Shown: one piece after another, positions 8,025-17,248 of the stretch
Layout: every line of letters starts with the position of its first letter
Numbering within the stretch: the first letter of the stretch is position 1
Source: Phytobacter ursingii
GTDB taxonomy: Bacteria > Pseudomonadota > Gammaproteobacteria > Enterobacterales > Enterobacteriaceae
Length of the DNA: 64,000 nt
Assembly (NCBI GenBank): GCA_901456055.1
Contig: CABDWT010000002.1
Location: forward strand, 248,001 to 312,000
Reading direction: 5' to 3'
Notes under the pieces: model-generated
What the model was told of the DNA's origin: nothing
The model's input: the letters and a program-made list of their open reading frames with translations, nothing else
Databases searched by the model: none
Made by a program: the position numbers and the translations under genes

Positions 8025-8357
8025 TTGATAACCGTCGAAATACTGCAATACACCTTACGTAAAGGCACCGGAACTGCTTTTCACACAATCATGCAGGAAA
8101 TCAGCGTTCCCCTACACCGACGCCACGGGATCGACGTTGTTTCGTTTGGCAACTCGCTTCATGACCCGGATTGCTACTACCTGATTCGCGCCTTTGACAG
8201 TGCTGAAAAAATGGCTGCGGTTCTCAATGCTTTTTATGCAAGCGATGACTGGCGCAGCGGCCCACGCGAAGACATTATTCGCAGCATTGGAACCAGCATT
8301 AAAACAGTGATGAATCTACCATCAGAAAGCGTGGAAGGGCTGCGGGTGCAATTGTAG
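8025..8357 (+). CDS. NIPSNAP-domain protein
   Basis: 110 residues, a ferredoxin-like dimeric alpha/beta barrel domain. The pattern VEILQYTLRKGTG, VSFGNSLHDPDCYYLIRAF and YASDDWRSGPREDII is that of the NIPSNAP family, small proteins of uncertain biochemical role found across bacteria. The start is TTG with ACGGAG about ten bases before it; no ATG is available before the domain begins. It stands alone between the replicon module and the ATPase gene. Confidence 0.75.
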   Translation: MITVEILQYTLRKGTGTAFHTIMQEISVPLHRRHGIDVVSFGNSLHDPDCYYLIRAFDSAEKMAAVLNAFYASDDWRSGPREDIIRSIGTSIKTVMNLPSESVEGLRVQL

Positions 8358-8427
8358 GTCATCAAGTTTCACCAAACGCGTTTTGAGCATCTCCAAATTT
8401 CGCACTATGAAATCTACAACCCTTAAT

Positions 8428-8454
8428 AAAAAATGCCCCAGAATCGTTCTGAGC
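8428..8454 (-). terminator. Possible minus-strand terminator
   Basis: On the minus strand GCTCAGAA and TTCTGGGGC can pair around a CGA loop with one bulge, followed by ATTTTTTA. It would end the doubtful minus-strand frame at 8463-8717. Confidence 0.35.
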
Positions 8455-8462
8455 GCGTTAGA

Positions 8463-8717
8463 TCAAGAAAGAGAGTCAGGCTGTTGCGGTTCTTTTCGCG
8501 ATTTCTTGTTGCGCTTCATTCGCAGGCTGTTACCCGTAGCGGAAGTTAGATCGCTATTACTAAACTTACGGACAATGACCTTGATACTGCGAAGATATAA
8601 CGTTTTTTTGGCATATATCAAATTGTTTAACCATAAAACTATCGCAACACATACAAATAATAGAGTATTTTTATTCGTAAAGTCTGTATGAGAAAAAAAT
8701 GGCATAGATATAATCAC
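8463..8717 (-). CDS. Doubtful small membrane/basic protein
   Basis: A 84-codon frame starting GTG (ATG four codons later) with one hydrophobic segment (LLFVCVAIVLWL) and a basic tail (MKRNKKSRKE). It has no good ribosome site and its start overlaps the promoter region of the next gene. The only support is the hairpin with a T run just after its stop. The rest of the 8358-8731 interval holds nothing I can identify. Confidence 0.2.
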   Translation of the reverse strand: MIISMPFFSHTDFTNKNTLLFVCVAIVLWLNNLIYAKKTLYLRSIKVIVRKFSNSDLTSATGNSLRMKRNKKSRKEPQQPDSLS

Positions 8718-8731
8718 TCAGGGTTACTACT

Positions 8732-11026
8732 ATGGTGCAAAGCATTGACTTACTTAGAGACTACGGAATTTTCAGAAATTACATCAAGACTGATGCAAAA
8801 GATTTTGGAAGGCTTAATTTAATATACGGCTGGAATGGAAGCGGAAAATCAACATTATCATCGCTTTTTGAGCAGATAGAGAACCGCCAGAATACTAGAT
8901 ACCCTAATTCAACCTTTTCTATAAAAACCTTCGAGCAAGGAACGATAACGAAAGATAACATTTTCGTAAATAATTTAAATCTGAAAGTATTCAATCAAAG
9001 TTTTATAAACAAAAACATTGATTGGAATAACTCAGTAAAAAGTATTTTGTTGATAGCTCAAGAAAAAATTGAAGAGAAGAAAAAATTAGAGGAATTGAGA
9101 ACATCTTTAGATAAAAAAACAAAAGAGTATGTTAGAAGAAAAACAGCGAATGATAAACTTACCGATGAACTTCAAAAGTTTCTAACGGATGCAGCGAAGA
9201 GAACTAAAACAAGTTTACAAGTCATTGATACCAGTGACTCAAGATTTTTAAGCTATAACAGAACAAAACTTGAAAACTTCATCACGTCAAATGTTGATCT
9301 AATAAAAAAAACAGATTCAATCCTAGATATAAATGAAGTAGCAAGGTTAACTAAAGCAGCAAATCCCACACAAAAACCGGCAATTACAACCAAAACTCCG
9401 AGCGTAGACTCTTCTCTACTTAAAAAAGCACAAGATAGGTTAAATGAACTATTTAAACAATCAGTAACAAACAAAGTTATTGAGAGCTTAAAAAACAATC
9501 AAGATATACAATCTTGGGTTTTTAGTGGATTGAATTTAAATCTAGGTAGCGATAGCTGTCATTTTTGCGGGAACAAGATTTCACAAGAACGAATCGATGA
9601 ATTAAACGCACATTTTAATGATGAATACAGAAAGTTTTCAGAAACTCTAGACAAAGCTAAAACATGGTTAACAAGCCAATTCATTGTGTTAGCAAGCAAC
9701 AGTGATATTGATATTTATGACGAACATAAAGATCTTCTAAAAGAAAAATCAGCACTCCTTAAAGATGAGGCTGAAAAAATAAACAGTTACATCAATGAAT
9801 GGGAGAAAACATTAGATGAAAAAATAACTAACCCTTTCAACATTGATCTCTTTGCCGTTGAGATACCTAACTCCTTATTTATTAACTTCAATCAAATCGC
9901 AACCGAAATTAATAAAATAATAGAAATGCATAATAAAAAATGCAAAGACTTCAAAGAAGAAACTCACAAGGTAAAATCAAAACTTGAGTCACACTATGCA
10001 GCATCAGAGGTAAATAGCTTCGATTATTTCAGGAAAATATCAAATCGCGATGCAGAAACAAAAAACTTGCAAACAAATGATAATGACCTAAAAAAAATAA
10101 AAGCAGAAATAAAATCCATTGAAGATTCGTTATCAAATGAAACCATAGCAGCAGATATTTTCAATAAGCATCTACACGGTTTTCTTGGTCGATCAGAATT
10201 ATCTCTCCAATTTAATAAAGAAAAAAATGGATACGAAATACTCAGAGATAACCAAATTGGGCATGCACCTAATCTTAGCGAGGGTGAAAAAACTGCCATA
10301 GCCTTGATTTACTTTATAACAAAACTAACAGAGAATGATAATAAAATCTCCGACAGCATCATTGTTTTCGATGATCCCGTTTCGAGTTTTGATTCAAACC
10401 ATCTATTTCATTCATATTCATTTATAAAAACGTATTGTAATGATGCAAAGCAACTTTTTTTACTAACTCATAACTTTACGTTTTTCAAATTGGCACGCGA
10501 CTGGTTCAATACAAACAATAAAAACAGAAAAAGGAAAGAAAAAGTTGAAAACGCATTTTTCTATACCATTGAACCCAGTGCTGTTACGCCTCGCTCATCA
10601 GCAATATGTAATGCTGACCCGAGTTTAATTGATTACAACTCAGAATATCATTATATCTTTGATACTTTGTATAAGCATAAAGAACATCCTCGACTAACTC
10701 GTGAGCAGGCATTCTTTACAGCAAATCTATCTCGTAAATTGTTAGAATCATTTTTAAACTTCAAATACCCAAAACATAGATCAGATTTATCACAACTAAT
10801 GGATGTTGCTGCAAAAAATTGTGTTGCCTTTGATAGCAATAAAAAAGAAAAGGTTTATCGTTTCATTAACAAATATTCCCATAGTGCTGTTATCGAAATG
10901 AATGAAGATATTGCTGAAAATTTAATAGGTGAAGGCACAAACGTAATCGGAGATATCTTTTTATGGATAGAAGAAATTGACAAGGTTCATTATGATGAAA
11001 TGGTAAGTGTTTGCCAGAAAAACTGA
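8732..11026 (+). CDS. PrrC/RloC-like ABC ATPase, candidate anticodon nuclease
   Basis: 764 residues of the AAA_13 type. Walker A GWNGSGKST is at 33-41; a coiled-coil arm follows; the CHFC pair at 276-279 resembles the zinc hook of RloC; a second coiled coil leads to the signature LSEGEKTA (515-522), Walker B IIVFDDPVSSFD (543-554) and H-loop His580. The C-terminal domain has Arg668-x3-Glu672 and His717 in a KYSHS motif. Arg-x3-Glu with a downstream His is the catalytic triad described for the tRNA anticodon nucleases PrrC and RloC. Those cut tRNA after phage or DNA-damage signals and so abort infection. No restriction-modification genes are beside it, which fits RloC better than PrrC. Very AT-rich. 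Nuclease activity is inferred; other AAA_13 proteins without it exist. Confidence 0.7.
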   Translation: MVQSIDLLRDYGIFRNYIKTDAKDFGRLNLIYGWNGSGKSTLSSLFEQIENRQNTRYPNSTFSIKTFEQGTITKDNIFVNNLNLKVFNQSFINKNIDWNNSVKSILLIAQEKIEEKKKLEELRTSLDKKTKEYVRRKTANDKLTDELQKFLTDAAKRTKTSLQVIDTSDSRFLSYNRTKLENFITSNVDLIKKTDSILDINEVARLTKAANPTQKPAITTKTPSVDSSLLKKAQDRLNELFKQSVTNKVIESLKNNQDIQSWVFSGLNLNLGSDSCHFCGNKISQERIDELNAHFNDEYRKFSETLDKAKTWLTSQFIVLASNSDIDIYDEHKDLLKEKSALLKDEAEKINSYINEWEKTLDEKITNPFNIDLFAVEIPNSLFINFNQIATEINKIIEMHNKKCKDFKEETHKVKSKLESHYAASEVNSFDYFRKISNRDAETKNLQTNDNDLKKIKAEIKSIEDSLSNETIAADIFNKHLHGFLGRSELSLQFNKEKNGYEILRDNQIGHAPNLSEGEKTAIALIYFITKLTENDNKISDSIIVFDDPVSSFDSNHLFHSYSFIKTYCNDAKQLFLLTHNFTFFKLARDWFNTNNKNRKRKEKVENAFFYTIEPSAVTPRSSAICNADPSLIDYNSEYHYIFDTLYKHKEHPRLTREQAFFTANLSRKLLESFLNFKYPKHRSDLSQLMDVAAKNCVAFDSNKKEKVYRFINKYSHSAVIEMNEDIAENLIGEGTNVIGDIFLWIEEIDKVHYDEMVSVCQKN

Positions 11027-11116
11027 TAGTTGCATCCCCTCAATTGTTATGGGGGGGTGCCATATTATAACAAACAAATTAAATCAGACAGCTAACAAAA
11101 ACACTCAAACTTATGT

Positions 11117-13057
11117 TTATTGTTTAAGGTTACGCTCTCTATTATTTCTTTTAATTTGTAGCGCATCAGCTACCGCATCTACACCATCTTCGCAAACAAA
11201 TGGAGCAACTTCTGGTAGCCCTAACGTAACGCTCTCAAGCACAGCATAGAGGGCTGCTGGTGGATGATCTTTGCTATATCGGTTCTCCGTCTCGCCAGAA
11301 CCGCGGATATGTCCAACAAACTGCGCACGCGTCTCGCTGTCGATTCCTGCTTGTTTGAGCCTGGTAGAAAACGTGTGACGGAATGAATGGAAAGATTTTT
11401 TGCTGTCTTTTTCAAAGCCTAACCGTTTTTTGAGCAACGAGCGATTAAACCAGTCCGAAGCTTTATCGCCATATCCTTTTACAGGGTGGTAAGGAAGCTC
11501 TGGAAATAAACGCGCATGACCTGCTTTCTTCAATGCTTCGCAATAGCGGATTAATCCAAGTTTTATCAATGTCGGATGCAACGGTATTTTTCTTCGTGAA
11601 TTAATCGTTTTCAGTGACTGATCGGCCCGATCGTTGCTGATTTCAAAGAAATAAAACCCGGTCGCATCCTGCTTAATATCATCTAGATAAAGTTGGCATA
11701 ACTCATTTATCCTTGCTCCGGTAAAGAATCCGATGAGTGGCAACCAGTAATGAAATGCACGGTAATGATGGAAGCGTCCCTCGCTATTTCTATCCACAGT
11801 CCCACGTTTAAACCAAGGGCTGTTAAAAATAGCGTGCAAATCCTCATCAGTAAAATCAGCTTTGAAGTCCTGATCCATCTTTTCATTTTCTACAGGTGCG
11901 AAGAATTGATTTGCTGGGGACTTAATAAAGATACCTTCACCATCAGCCCACCTGAAAGCTTCGAAGATAACCCGCATATATTTACGAACGGTGTTATCAC
12001 TCATTAGAGAGTCGCCATTCTCTTTTGCTTTAACCGCTAGCTTATGAATATCATTGATTTTGTATCGGATTTTAGCTAAATCACGCCGTGCAGGTATCGA
12101 CCTTAGTAAGCTCTCATACTCACGGAGATAGTCACGATCTACTTTTATAAGCTTTGGATCACCCATGACTTCAACCAGCAGGCTAAAACCTTCCCGAACT
12201 CGATTCTCTGCCTTTTCCGTGAATTTTCCCCCGCGCTTGTAGCGAATATATTTTTCACATAACTCGCTCATTTTCACTGAGTAGTATTTACGATTTACAT
12301 ATTCATTATCCGGTATTGATGAGGGCAGTAATACAGGGGTAATTGCTTTTAGTTTCTCAGGCATTACTGGAGAAACCGCGGTGCTATGTGACAGCCAAAG
12401 TAATCGTAAGCGCTCGGCTTGCACACGATGAATCATTAGTGAACCAGGCGAGATTTCGACACCGGGAAAGTCAACGAACCATGCGGCTTTGGATGAAGCC
12501 TCTGAGGATTTAAATGCTGTTTCTGCGTCTAGCGGCTCGCCAGCGATAATCTGACGTAATATACGTGAAGTAACCAAAGGCTGGATATAACCGTTAAGAC
12601 AACCTCTTATCCCGATGTTAATGGCACTATCGATGATAAATCCAGAAGCCTCAGGATCATCCTTATCAACGAGTGAAAGATCTTCTACATAGTAGGCAGG
12701 ACGCCCATCAGCAAGCCAAAAAAGCGGGATATTCGTATCAAGTAGTCGCTGCGCCACTTGTTGCAAGGAAGCGCTCGTTAAACCACAAAATTCAGCGAGG
12801 CTGATCATTCCTTCTCCAGCCAAAGCAGGCGCACTGCTTACCAACTTTTCTCTATCCAATTTTTGATACTCACCCAGACATCGCTGCCAGACAACCAATA
12901 GACCTGCGGCAATCGCTCGCGCTTTTCTGATGTCGTTTGTTTCTGTTGAAGCGTGAATCTCACGCTGTCCCGTGTAGAGACGGTATCGGGCGGGAACTGC
13001 AATACGGACAACATAAATACCGCTGCTACGGCGATACAGATTATCACGTTGAGCCAT
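11117..13057 (-). CDS. Tyrosine integrase of the thrW island
   Basis: 646 residues, long for this family. The N-terminus (NLYRRSSGIYVVRIAVPARYR) is an Arg-rich arm-binding domain of the DUF6538 kind, followed by a large middle region and a C-terminal catalytic domain. That domain has GARINELCQL (first Arg), HSFRHTFSTRL (His-x-x-Arg), FVGHIRG and ENRYSKDH with the nucleophile Tyr. The ATG at 13057 follows AGAGGT at ten bases; an ATG 14 codons upstream is less likely. It lies 87 bases from thrW, as expected for a tRNA-targeting integrase. The other attachment site is outside the window. Confidence 0.92.
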   Translation of the reverse strand: MAQRDNLYRRSSGIYVVRIAVPARYRLYTGQREIHASTETNDIRKARAIAAGLLVVWQRCLGEYQKLDREKLVSSAPALAGEGMISLAEFCGLTSASLQQVAQRLLDTNIPLFWLADGRPAYYVEDLSLVDKDDPEASGFIIDSAINIGIRGCLNGYIQPLVTSRILRQIIAGEPLDAETAFKSSEASSKAAWFVDFPGVEISPGSLMIHRVQAERLRLLWLSHSTAVSPVMPEKLKAITPVLLPSSIPDNEYVNRKYYSVKMSELCEKYIRYKRGGKFTEKAENRVREGFSLLVEVMGDPKLIKVDRDYLREYESLLRSIPARRDLAKIRYKINDIHKLAVKAKENGDSLMSDNTVRKYMRVIFEAFRWADGEGIFIKSPANQFFAPVENEKMDQDFKADFTDEDLHAIFNSPWFKRGTVDRNSEGRFHHYRAFHYWLPLIGFFTGARINELCQLYLDDIKQDATGFYFFEISNDRADQSLKTINSRRKIPLHPTLIKLGLIRYCEALKKAGHARLFPELPYHPVKGYGDKASDWFNRSLLKKRLGFEKDSKKSFHSFRHTFSTRLKQAGIDSETRAQFVGHIRGSGETENRYSKDHPPAALYAVLESVTLGLPEVAPFVCEDGVDAVADALQIKRNNRERNLKQ

Positions 13058-13144
13058 CGGCTGTATGACCTCTATGTAGTAGAGGTTACGCGATTTCACT
13101 CTGAATAGATTTAATTCTAACTAAATCAATAAGATAGAAGTGAC

Positions 13145-13220
13145 TGGTGCCGATAATAGGAGTCGAACCTACGACCTTCGCATTACGAATGCGCTGCTCT
13201 ACCAACTGAGCTATATCGGC
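13145..13220 (-). tRNA. thrW: tRNA-Thr(CGU)
   Basis: A 76-base cloverleaf read on the minus strand: acceptor GCCGATA pairs with TATCGGC before an encoded CCA. The anticodon loop TTCGTAA gives anticodon CGU. The T arm has GGTTCGACTCC. Its place downstream of proA is the same as E. coli thrW, a frequent integration target, and the integrase gene lies next to its 3' end. I did not find a second copy of the 3' end between 1 and 13144, so the distal junction lies to the left of the window. Confidence 0.97.
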
Positions 13221-13336
13221 CCTGAAAGGACGGGATTCACGTCGGTGAACCACGGTGCAAAAGGTTAGATCTAACGAGGTGATGCGTCAATGCCCTTTGG
13301 AATCAAACGGCTACTTTTGCATCACCTCATTATTAT

Positions 13337-14590
13337 TTACGCACGAATCGTATCGTCGCCGAAGCCGATCCACTTGTAGGTCGTCAGGGCTTCAAGGCCC
13401 ATCGGTCCGCGCGCATGCAGTTTTTGCGTGCTCACCGCCACTTCCGCGCCAAGGCCAAACTGACCGCCGTCGGTGAAACGCGTGGAGGCATTCACATACA
13501 CAGCAGAAGAATCTACCTCGTTGACAAAACGGTTCGCATTGCTGAGCTTACGCGTCAGGATAGCATCAGAGTGCTGCGTGCCATGCTCGCGGATATGGGC
13601 GATAGCATCGTCCAGGTCAGCAACGATTTTCACGTTCAGATCCAGCGACAAGAACTCATTGTCGTACTCTTCCGCTTTAACAGGCACCACCACTGCCGGA
13701 CCCGATTGCAACGTGGTCAGCGATTGGGCATCCGCGTGCAAGGTGACGCCGCTTTCCGCCATCTGCTTGCTCAACGCAGGCAGGAACGTGCCCGCAATGT
13801 CCTGATGAACCAGCAGTGTTTCGACGGTATTACAGGTGCTTGGACGCTGGGTTTTCGCATTCACGATAATTTTCAGCGCAGGCGCAAACTCCGCAGAATC
13901 ATCAACGAAAATGTGGCAAACCCCGATACCGCCAGTGATCACCGGGATGGTGGACTGTTCGCGGCACAGCTTGTGCAGGCCAGCGCCACCGCGCGGGATC
14001 AGCATGTCGATGTATTTATCCATCTTAAGCATTTCATTGACCAGCGCGCGGTCCGGGCTTTCAATCGCCTGTACCGCGCCGGCGGGTAAACCGCACTCTT
14101 CCAGCGCCTGCTGAATCACTTTTACCGTTGCCGCATTGGTGCGCCAGGTCTCTTTACCGCCACGCAGAATCGCCGCGTTACCGGTTTTCAGGCACAGGGA
14201 AGCCACGTCCACGGTGACATTCGGACGTGCTTCGTAAATTACGCCAATCACGCCGAGCGGCACGCGGCGACGCTCAATGCGCAGGCCGCTGTCCAGCAGA
14301 CCACCGTCGATCACCTGCCCTACCGGGTCAGCCAGCTTGCACACCTGACGAACATCGTCCGCAATCGCTTTCAAACGCGCTGTCGTCAACGCAAGGCGAT
14401 CAAGCAGCGCTTCGCTCAGGCCATTACGGCGAGCCTCCAGAACGTCCTGTTCGTTGGCGAGAATGATCTCGTCAGACTGCGCCTCCAGGTAATCGGCGAT
14501 TTTTTCCAGCACGCGATTTTTTTCACGGCTGGAGAGCAATGCCAGCTTATATGACGCTGCTTTAGCAGCGATGCCCATCTGTTCCAGCAT
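13337..14590 (-). CDS. proA: Gamma-glutamyl phosphate reductase
   Basis: 417 residues, full length. It reduces gamma-glutamyl phosphate to glutamate semialdehyde with NADPH, the second step of proline synthesis. The N-terminal half is the aldehyde-dehydrogenase-type nucleotide-binding domain ([14 protein letters not shown]); the catalytic Cys is in [12 protein letters not shown]. It follows proB by 11 bases in the conserved proBA operon, with thrW just downstream. A dyad GAGGTGATGC / GCATCACCTC (13276-13285, 13319-13328) lies between proA and thrW and may mark the end or a processing site. Confidence 0.97.
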   Translation of the reverse strand: MLEQMGIAAKAASYKLALLSSREKNRVLEKIADYLEAQSDEIILANEQDVLEARRNGLSEALLDRLALTTARLKAIADDVRQVCKLADPVGQVIDGGLLDSGLRIERRRVPLGVIGVIYEARPNVTVDVASLCLKTGNAAILRGGKETWRTNAATVKVIQQALEECGLPAGAVQAIESPDRALVNEMLKMDKYIDMLIPRGGAGLHKLCREQSTIPVITGGIGVCHIFVDDSAEFAPALKIIVNAKTQRPSTCNTVETLLVHQDIAGTFLPALSKQMAESGVTLHADAQSLTTLQSGPAVVVPVKAEEYDNEFLSLDLNVKIVADLDDAIAHIREHGTQHSDAILTRKLSNANRFVNEVDSSAVYVNASTRFTDGGQFGLGAEVAVSTQKLHARGPMGLEALTTYKWIGFGDDTIRA

Positions 14591-14601
14591 ACATCTGTTC
14601 C

Positions 14602-15705
14602 TTAACGGATGATCATATCGTCGCGATGCACGGCGACCGGGCCATATTCATAGCCGAGAATGGAATCAATTTGCTGCGAATGATGACCTGCAACGCGACG
14701 CAGCGCGTCACTGTTATAGCGGGTAACGCCATGTGCAATATCGCGACCTTCAAGGTTGCGGATACGGATCACTTCACCACGGGAAAAGTTGCCTGTCACG
14801 CTTTTAATCCCTTTTGGCAGTAAGGAACTGCCGCGTTCCAGGATAGCGGCTGTCGCGCCTTCATCAACGGTGATTTCACCTGCCGGAGGGGCGCCAAAAA
14901 TCCAGCGTTTGCGATTTTCCAGCGGTGAGGCCTGCGCATGGAAAAGCGTCCCGACCTGAACCCCTTCCATCACATCGCCGATCACACCCGGCCTGCTGCC
15001 TGCGGCAATGATGGTATCGATACCTGCTCGGCAGGCGACATCCGCCGCCTGTAATTTGGTTCCCATCCCGCCGGTACCCAGGCCAGATACGCTGTCACCC
15101 GCAATCGCGCGCAACGCGTCATCAATGCCGTAGACATCTTTGATCAATTCAGCGTCCGGGTTGTTACGCGGGTCAGCGGTGAAAAGACCTTGTTGATCGG
15201 TAAGCAGCAGGAGTTTGTCTGCGCCCGCCAGAATAGCAGCCAGCGCCGATAAATTATCATTGTCGCCAACTTTGATTTCCGCCGTCGCAACGGCGTCATT
15301 CTCGTTAATGACCGGCACAATGTTGTTGTCGAGTAGCGCACGCAGGGTGTCACGCGCATTGAGGAAACGCTCGCGGTCTTCCATATCAGCACGCGTTAGC
15401 AGCATTTGCCCAACGTGGATGCCGTAAATCGAGAACAGCTGTTCCCACAGTTGAATCAGGCGGCTTTGCCCGACAGCGGCAAGAAGCTGTTTCGACGCGA
15501 TAGTGGCGGGCAACTCCGGGTAACCCAGATGCTCGCGCCCGGCGGCAATTGCGCCAGAAGTCACAATAACAATACGATGCCCTGCTGCATGCAGTTGTGC
15601 GCACTGGCGCACAAGTTCAACAATGTGGGCGCGGTTCAGGCGGCGTGATCCGCCCGTTAAAACACTGGTGCCGAGTTTCACTACCAGCGTCTGGCTGTCG
15701 CTCAT
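14602..15705 (-). CDS. proB: Glutamate 5-kinase
   Basis: 367 residues: an amino acid kinase domain ([12 protein letters not shown], then [25 protein letters not shown]) and a C-terminal PUA domain from about 275. It phosphorylates glutamate to start proline synthesis in the cytoplasm and is feedback inhibited by proline in its relatives. First gene of proBA and divergent from phoE, as in E. coli. Confidence 0.97.
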   Translation of the reverse strand: MSDSQTLVVKLGTSVLTGGSRRLNRAHIVELVRQCAQLHAAGHRIVIVTSGAIAAGREHLGYPELPATIASKQLLAAVGQSRLIQLWEQLFSIYGIHVGQMLLTRADMEDRERFLNARDTLRALLDNNIVPVINENDAVATAEIKVGDNDNLSALAAILAGADKLLLLTDQQGLFTADPRNNPDAELIKDVYGIDDALRAIAGDSVSGLGTGGMGTKLQAADVACRAGIDTIIAAGSRPGVIGDVMEGVQVGTLFHAQASPLENRKRWIFGAPPAGEITVDEGATAAILERGSSLLPKGIKSVTGNFSRGEVIRIRNLEGRDIAHGVTRYNSDALRRVAGHHSQQIDSILGYEYGPVAVHRDDMIIR

Positions 15706-15892
15706 GATTTCTGCCGTTCAACGTAGAAGAAAAAAATTAAACAGTCTTTGTAACAGGATCAGAGCCAACTTCCAACTGTGAGTTTTAACAACTTAAGAAA
15801 ATCCTTGAAGGCAATCAGAAAACCTACTTACAAAACTTGACGTTTTTATGACACAACCTGTAAAACCCACTTTGTAAAAAAATAAATAAGAA

Positions 15893-15910
15893 TTGTCATA
15901 AAACTTTAAT
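15893..15910 (+). promoter_or_regulatory. Candidate Pho box upstream of phoE
   Basis: TTGTCATAAAACTTTAAT matches the 18-base PhoB box (two CTGTCAT-like halves, 4-base spacer) at about 14 positions. It lies 93 bases before the phoE start in the proB-phoE interval. Phosphate-starvation control is established for phoE in E. coli; the site itself is inferred here. Confidence 0.5.
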
Positions 15911-16002
15911 TCGCAGACGTTAAAACCCTACGTGAAATTTTCACTTGAGCGGCGACGTTCAGCGATCTAAAGCGCGTTAATTACAATTAATCAGGAAACA
16001 TA

Positions 16003-17091
16003 ATGAAAAAAACTACTTTGGCATTAATGATGATCGGCCTTGGTGTTGTTTCTGCTTCTTCCAACGCTGCGGAAATCTACAACAAAAATGGTAACAAACT
16101 GGATCTGTACGGCAAAATCAAAGCCATGCACTACTTCAGCGATGATACCACTCAGGATGGCGACAAAACTTACGTGCGTCTGGGCTTCAAAGGCGAAACG
16201 CAGATTAACGATCAACTGACCGGTTTCGGTCGTTGGGAATCTGAATACAACGCTGGCATTGACGAAAACAACAGCACAACTCCTGGGATGAAAACTCGCC
16301 TGGCGTTTGCTGGCCTGAAGGCAAAAACCTACGGTTCTATCGACTACGGTCGTAACCTGGGCATCCTGTACGATGCAGCGTCTGTAACCGATATGTTCCC
16401 GGAATTCGGCGGTGACTCTCTGACCCGTACCGATAACTTCATGACCAAACGTACCACTGGCGTGGCTACTTACCGTAACACCGATTTCTTCGGTGCGGTT
16501 GACGGTCTGAACCTGGGCCTGCAGTACCAGGGTAAAAACGAAGCTGGCCGTACTGCTTCTAAACAGAATGGCGACGGCTTCGGTACCTCCCTGTCTTACA
16601 ACTTTGGCGGCAGCCCGGTTACTCTGATTGCTGCGTATGCAAAATCAGACCGTACCATTCTGCAGAACTCTCAGGCTCTGGGTAAAGGCGATAACGCGGA
16701 AGCGTGGATCTCTGGCGTGAAATACGACGCTAACAACATTTACCTGGCAGCGATGTACAGCATCGCGCAGAACATGACGCCAATCGGCAGCCGTGGTTTT
16801 GCCAACAAATCTGAAAACTTCGAAGCCGTTGCTCAGTACCAGTTCGACTTCGGTCTGCGTCCGTCTATTGGTTACGTTCAGACCAAAGGCAAAGATCTGG
16901 AACGTGGCTTCGGCGATCAGGACCTGGTTAAATATGTTGACGTAGGCGCAACCTACTACTTCAACAAAAACTTCTCTGCAATGGTCGATTACAAAATCAA
17001 CCAGCTGGACAAAGGCGATTTCGCGACTTACGTAGGTTCCAGCTACGTTACCGACGACATCGTTGCTGTCGGCGTGACTTACCAGTTCTAA
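16003..17091 (+). CDS. phoE: Outer membrane phosphoporin
   Basis: 362 residues, a general porin of the OmpF/OmpC/PhoE group. The signal peptide is residues 1-23 (cut before [15 protein letters not shown]). The constriction loop motif PEFGGD is near 128-133 and the protein ends in aromatic TYQF, the outer membrane insertion signal. Position next to proB identifies it as phoE. It is about ten residues longer than E. coli PhoE, and the parts that match external loops (for instance [14 protein letters not shown] and SVTDM) differ clearly. AGGAAA precedes the ATG. Confidence 0.9.
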   Translation: MKKTTLALMMIGLGVVSASSNAAEIYNKNGNKLDLYGKIKAMHYFSDDTTQDGDKTYVRLGFKGETQINDQLTGFGRWESEYNAGIDENNSTTPGMKTRLAFAGLKAKTYGSIDYGRNLGILYDAASVTDMFPEFGGDSLTRTDNFMTKRTTGVATYRNTDFFGAVDGLNLGLQYQGKNEAGRTASKQNGDGFGTSLSYNFGGSPVTLIAAYAKSDRTILQNSQALGKGDNAEAWISGVKYDANNIYLAAMYSIAQNMTPIGSRGFANKSENFEAVAQYQFDFGLRPSIGYVQTKGKDLERGFGDQDLVKYVDVGATYYFNKNFSAMVDYKINQLDKGDFATYVGSSYVTDDIVAVGVTYQF

Positions 17092-17125
17092 GTCTGAACC
17101 GCACGTTGACATAAGTGCGAAACAT

Positions 17126-17164
17126 AAAGCACCGAACGATAATCTCGTCGGTGCTTTCTTTTTT
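17126..17164 (+). terminator. phoE terminator
   Basis: AAAGCACCGA (17126-17135) pairs with TCGGTGCTTT (17148-17157), followed by a T run. It is 34 bases after the phoE stop. Confidence 0.9.
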
Positions 17165-17248
17165 CCGCTAGTACAGGAAACGAAACGGTGCTGTCGTAAA
17201 ACCTTCTGAAACAGCGCAGTATCGCGCCATGACAGACATACGCTTAAC

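Noticed and set aside
8383-8691. 102-codon plus-strand frame
   Set aside because: No ribosome site; overlaps a terminator-like hairpin and low-complexity AT DNA.
13145-13220. A second attachment site (thrW 3' repeat) inside the window
   Set aside because: I found no further copy of the tRNA 3' end to the left, so no island end is called.
13415-14114. Long plus-strand frames across proA
   Set aside because: Antisense shadows of proA caused by its codon bias.
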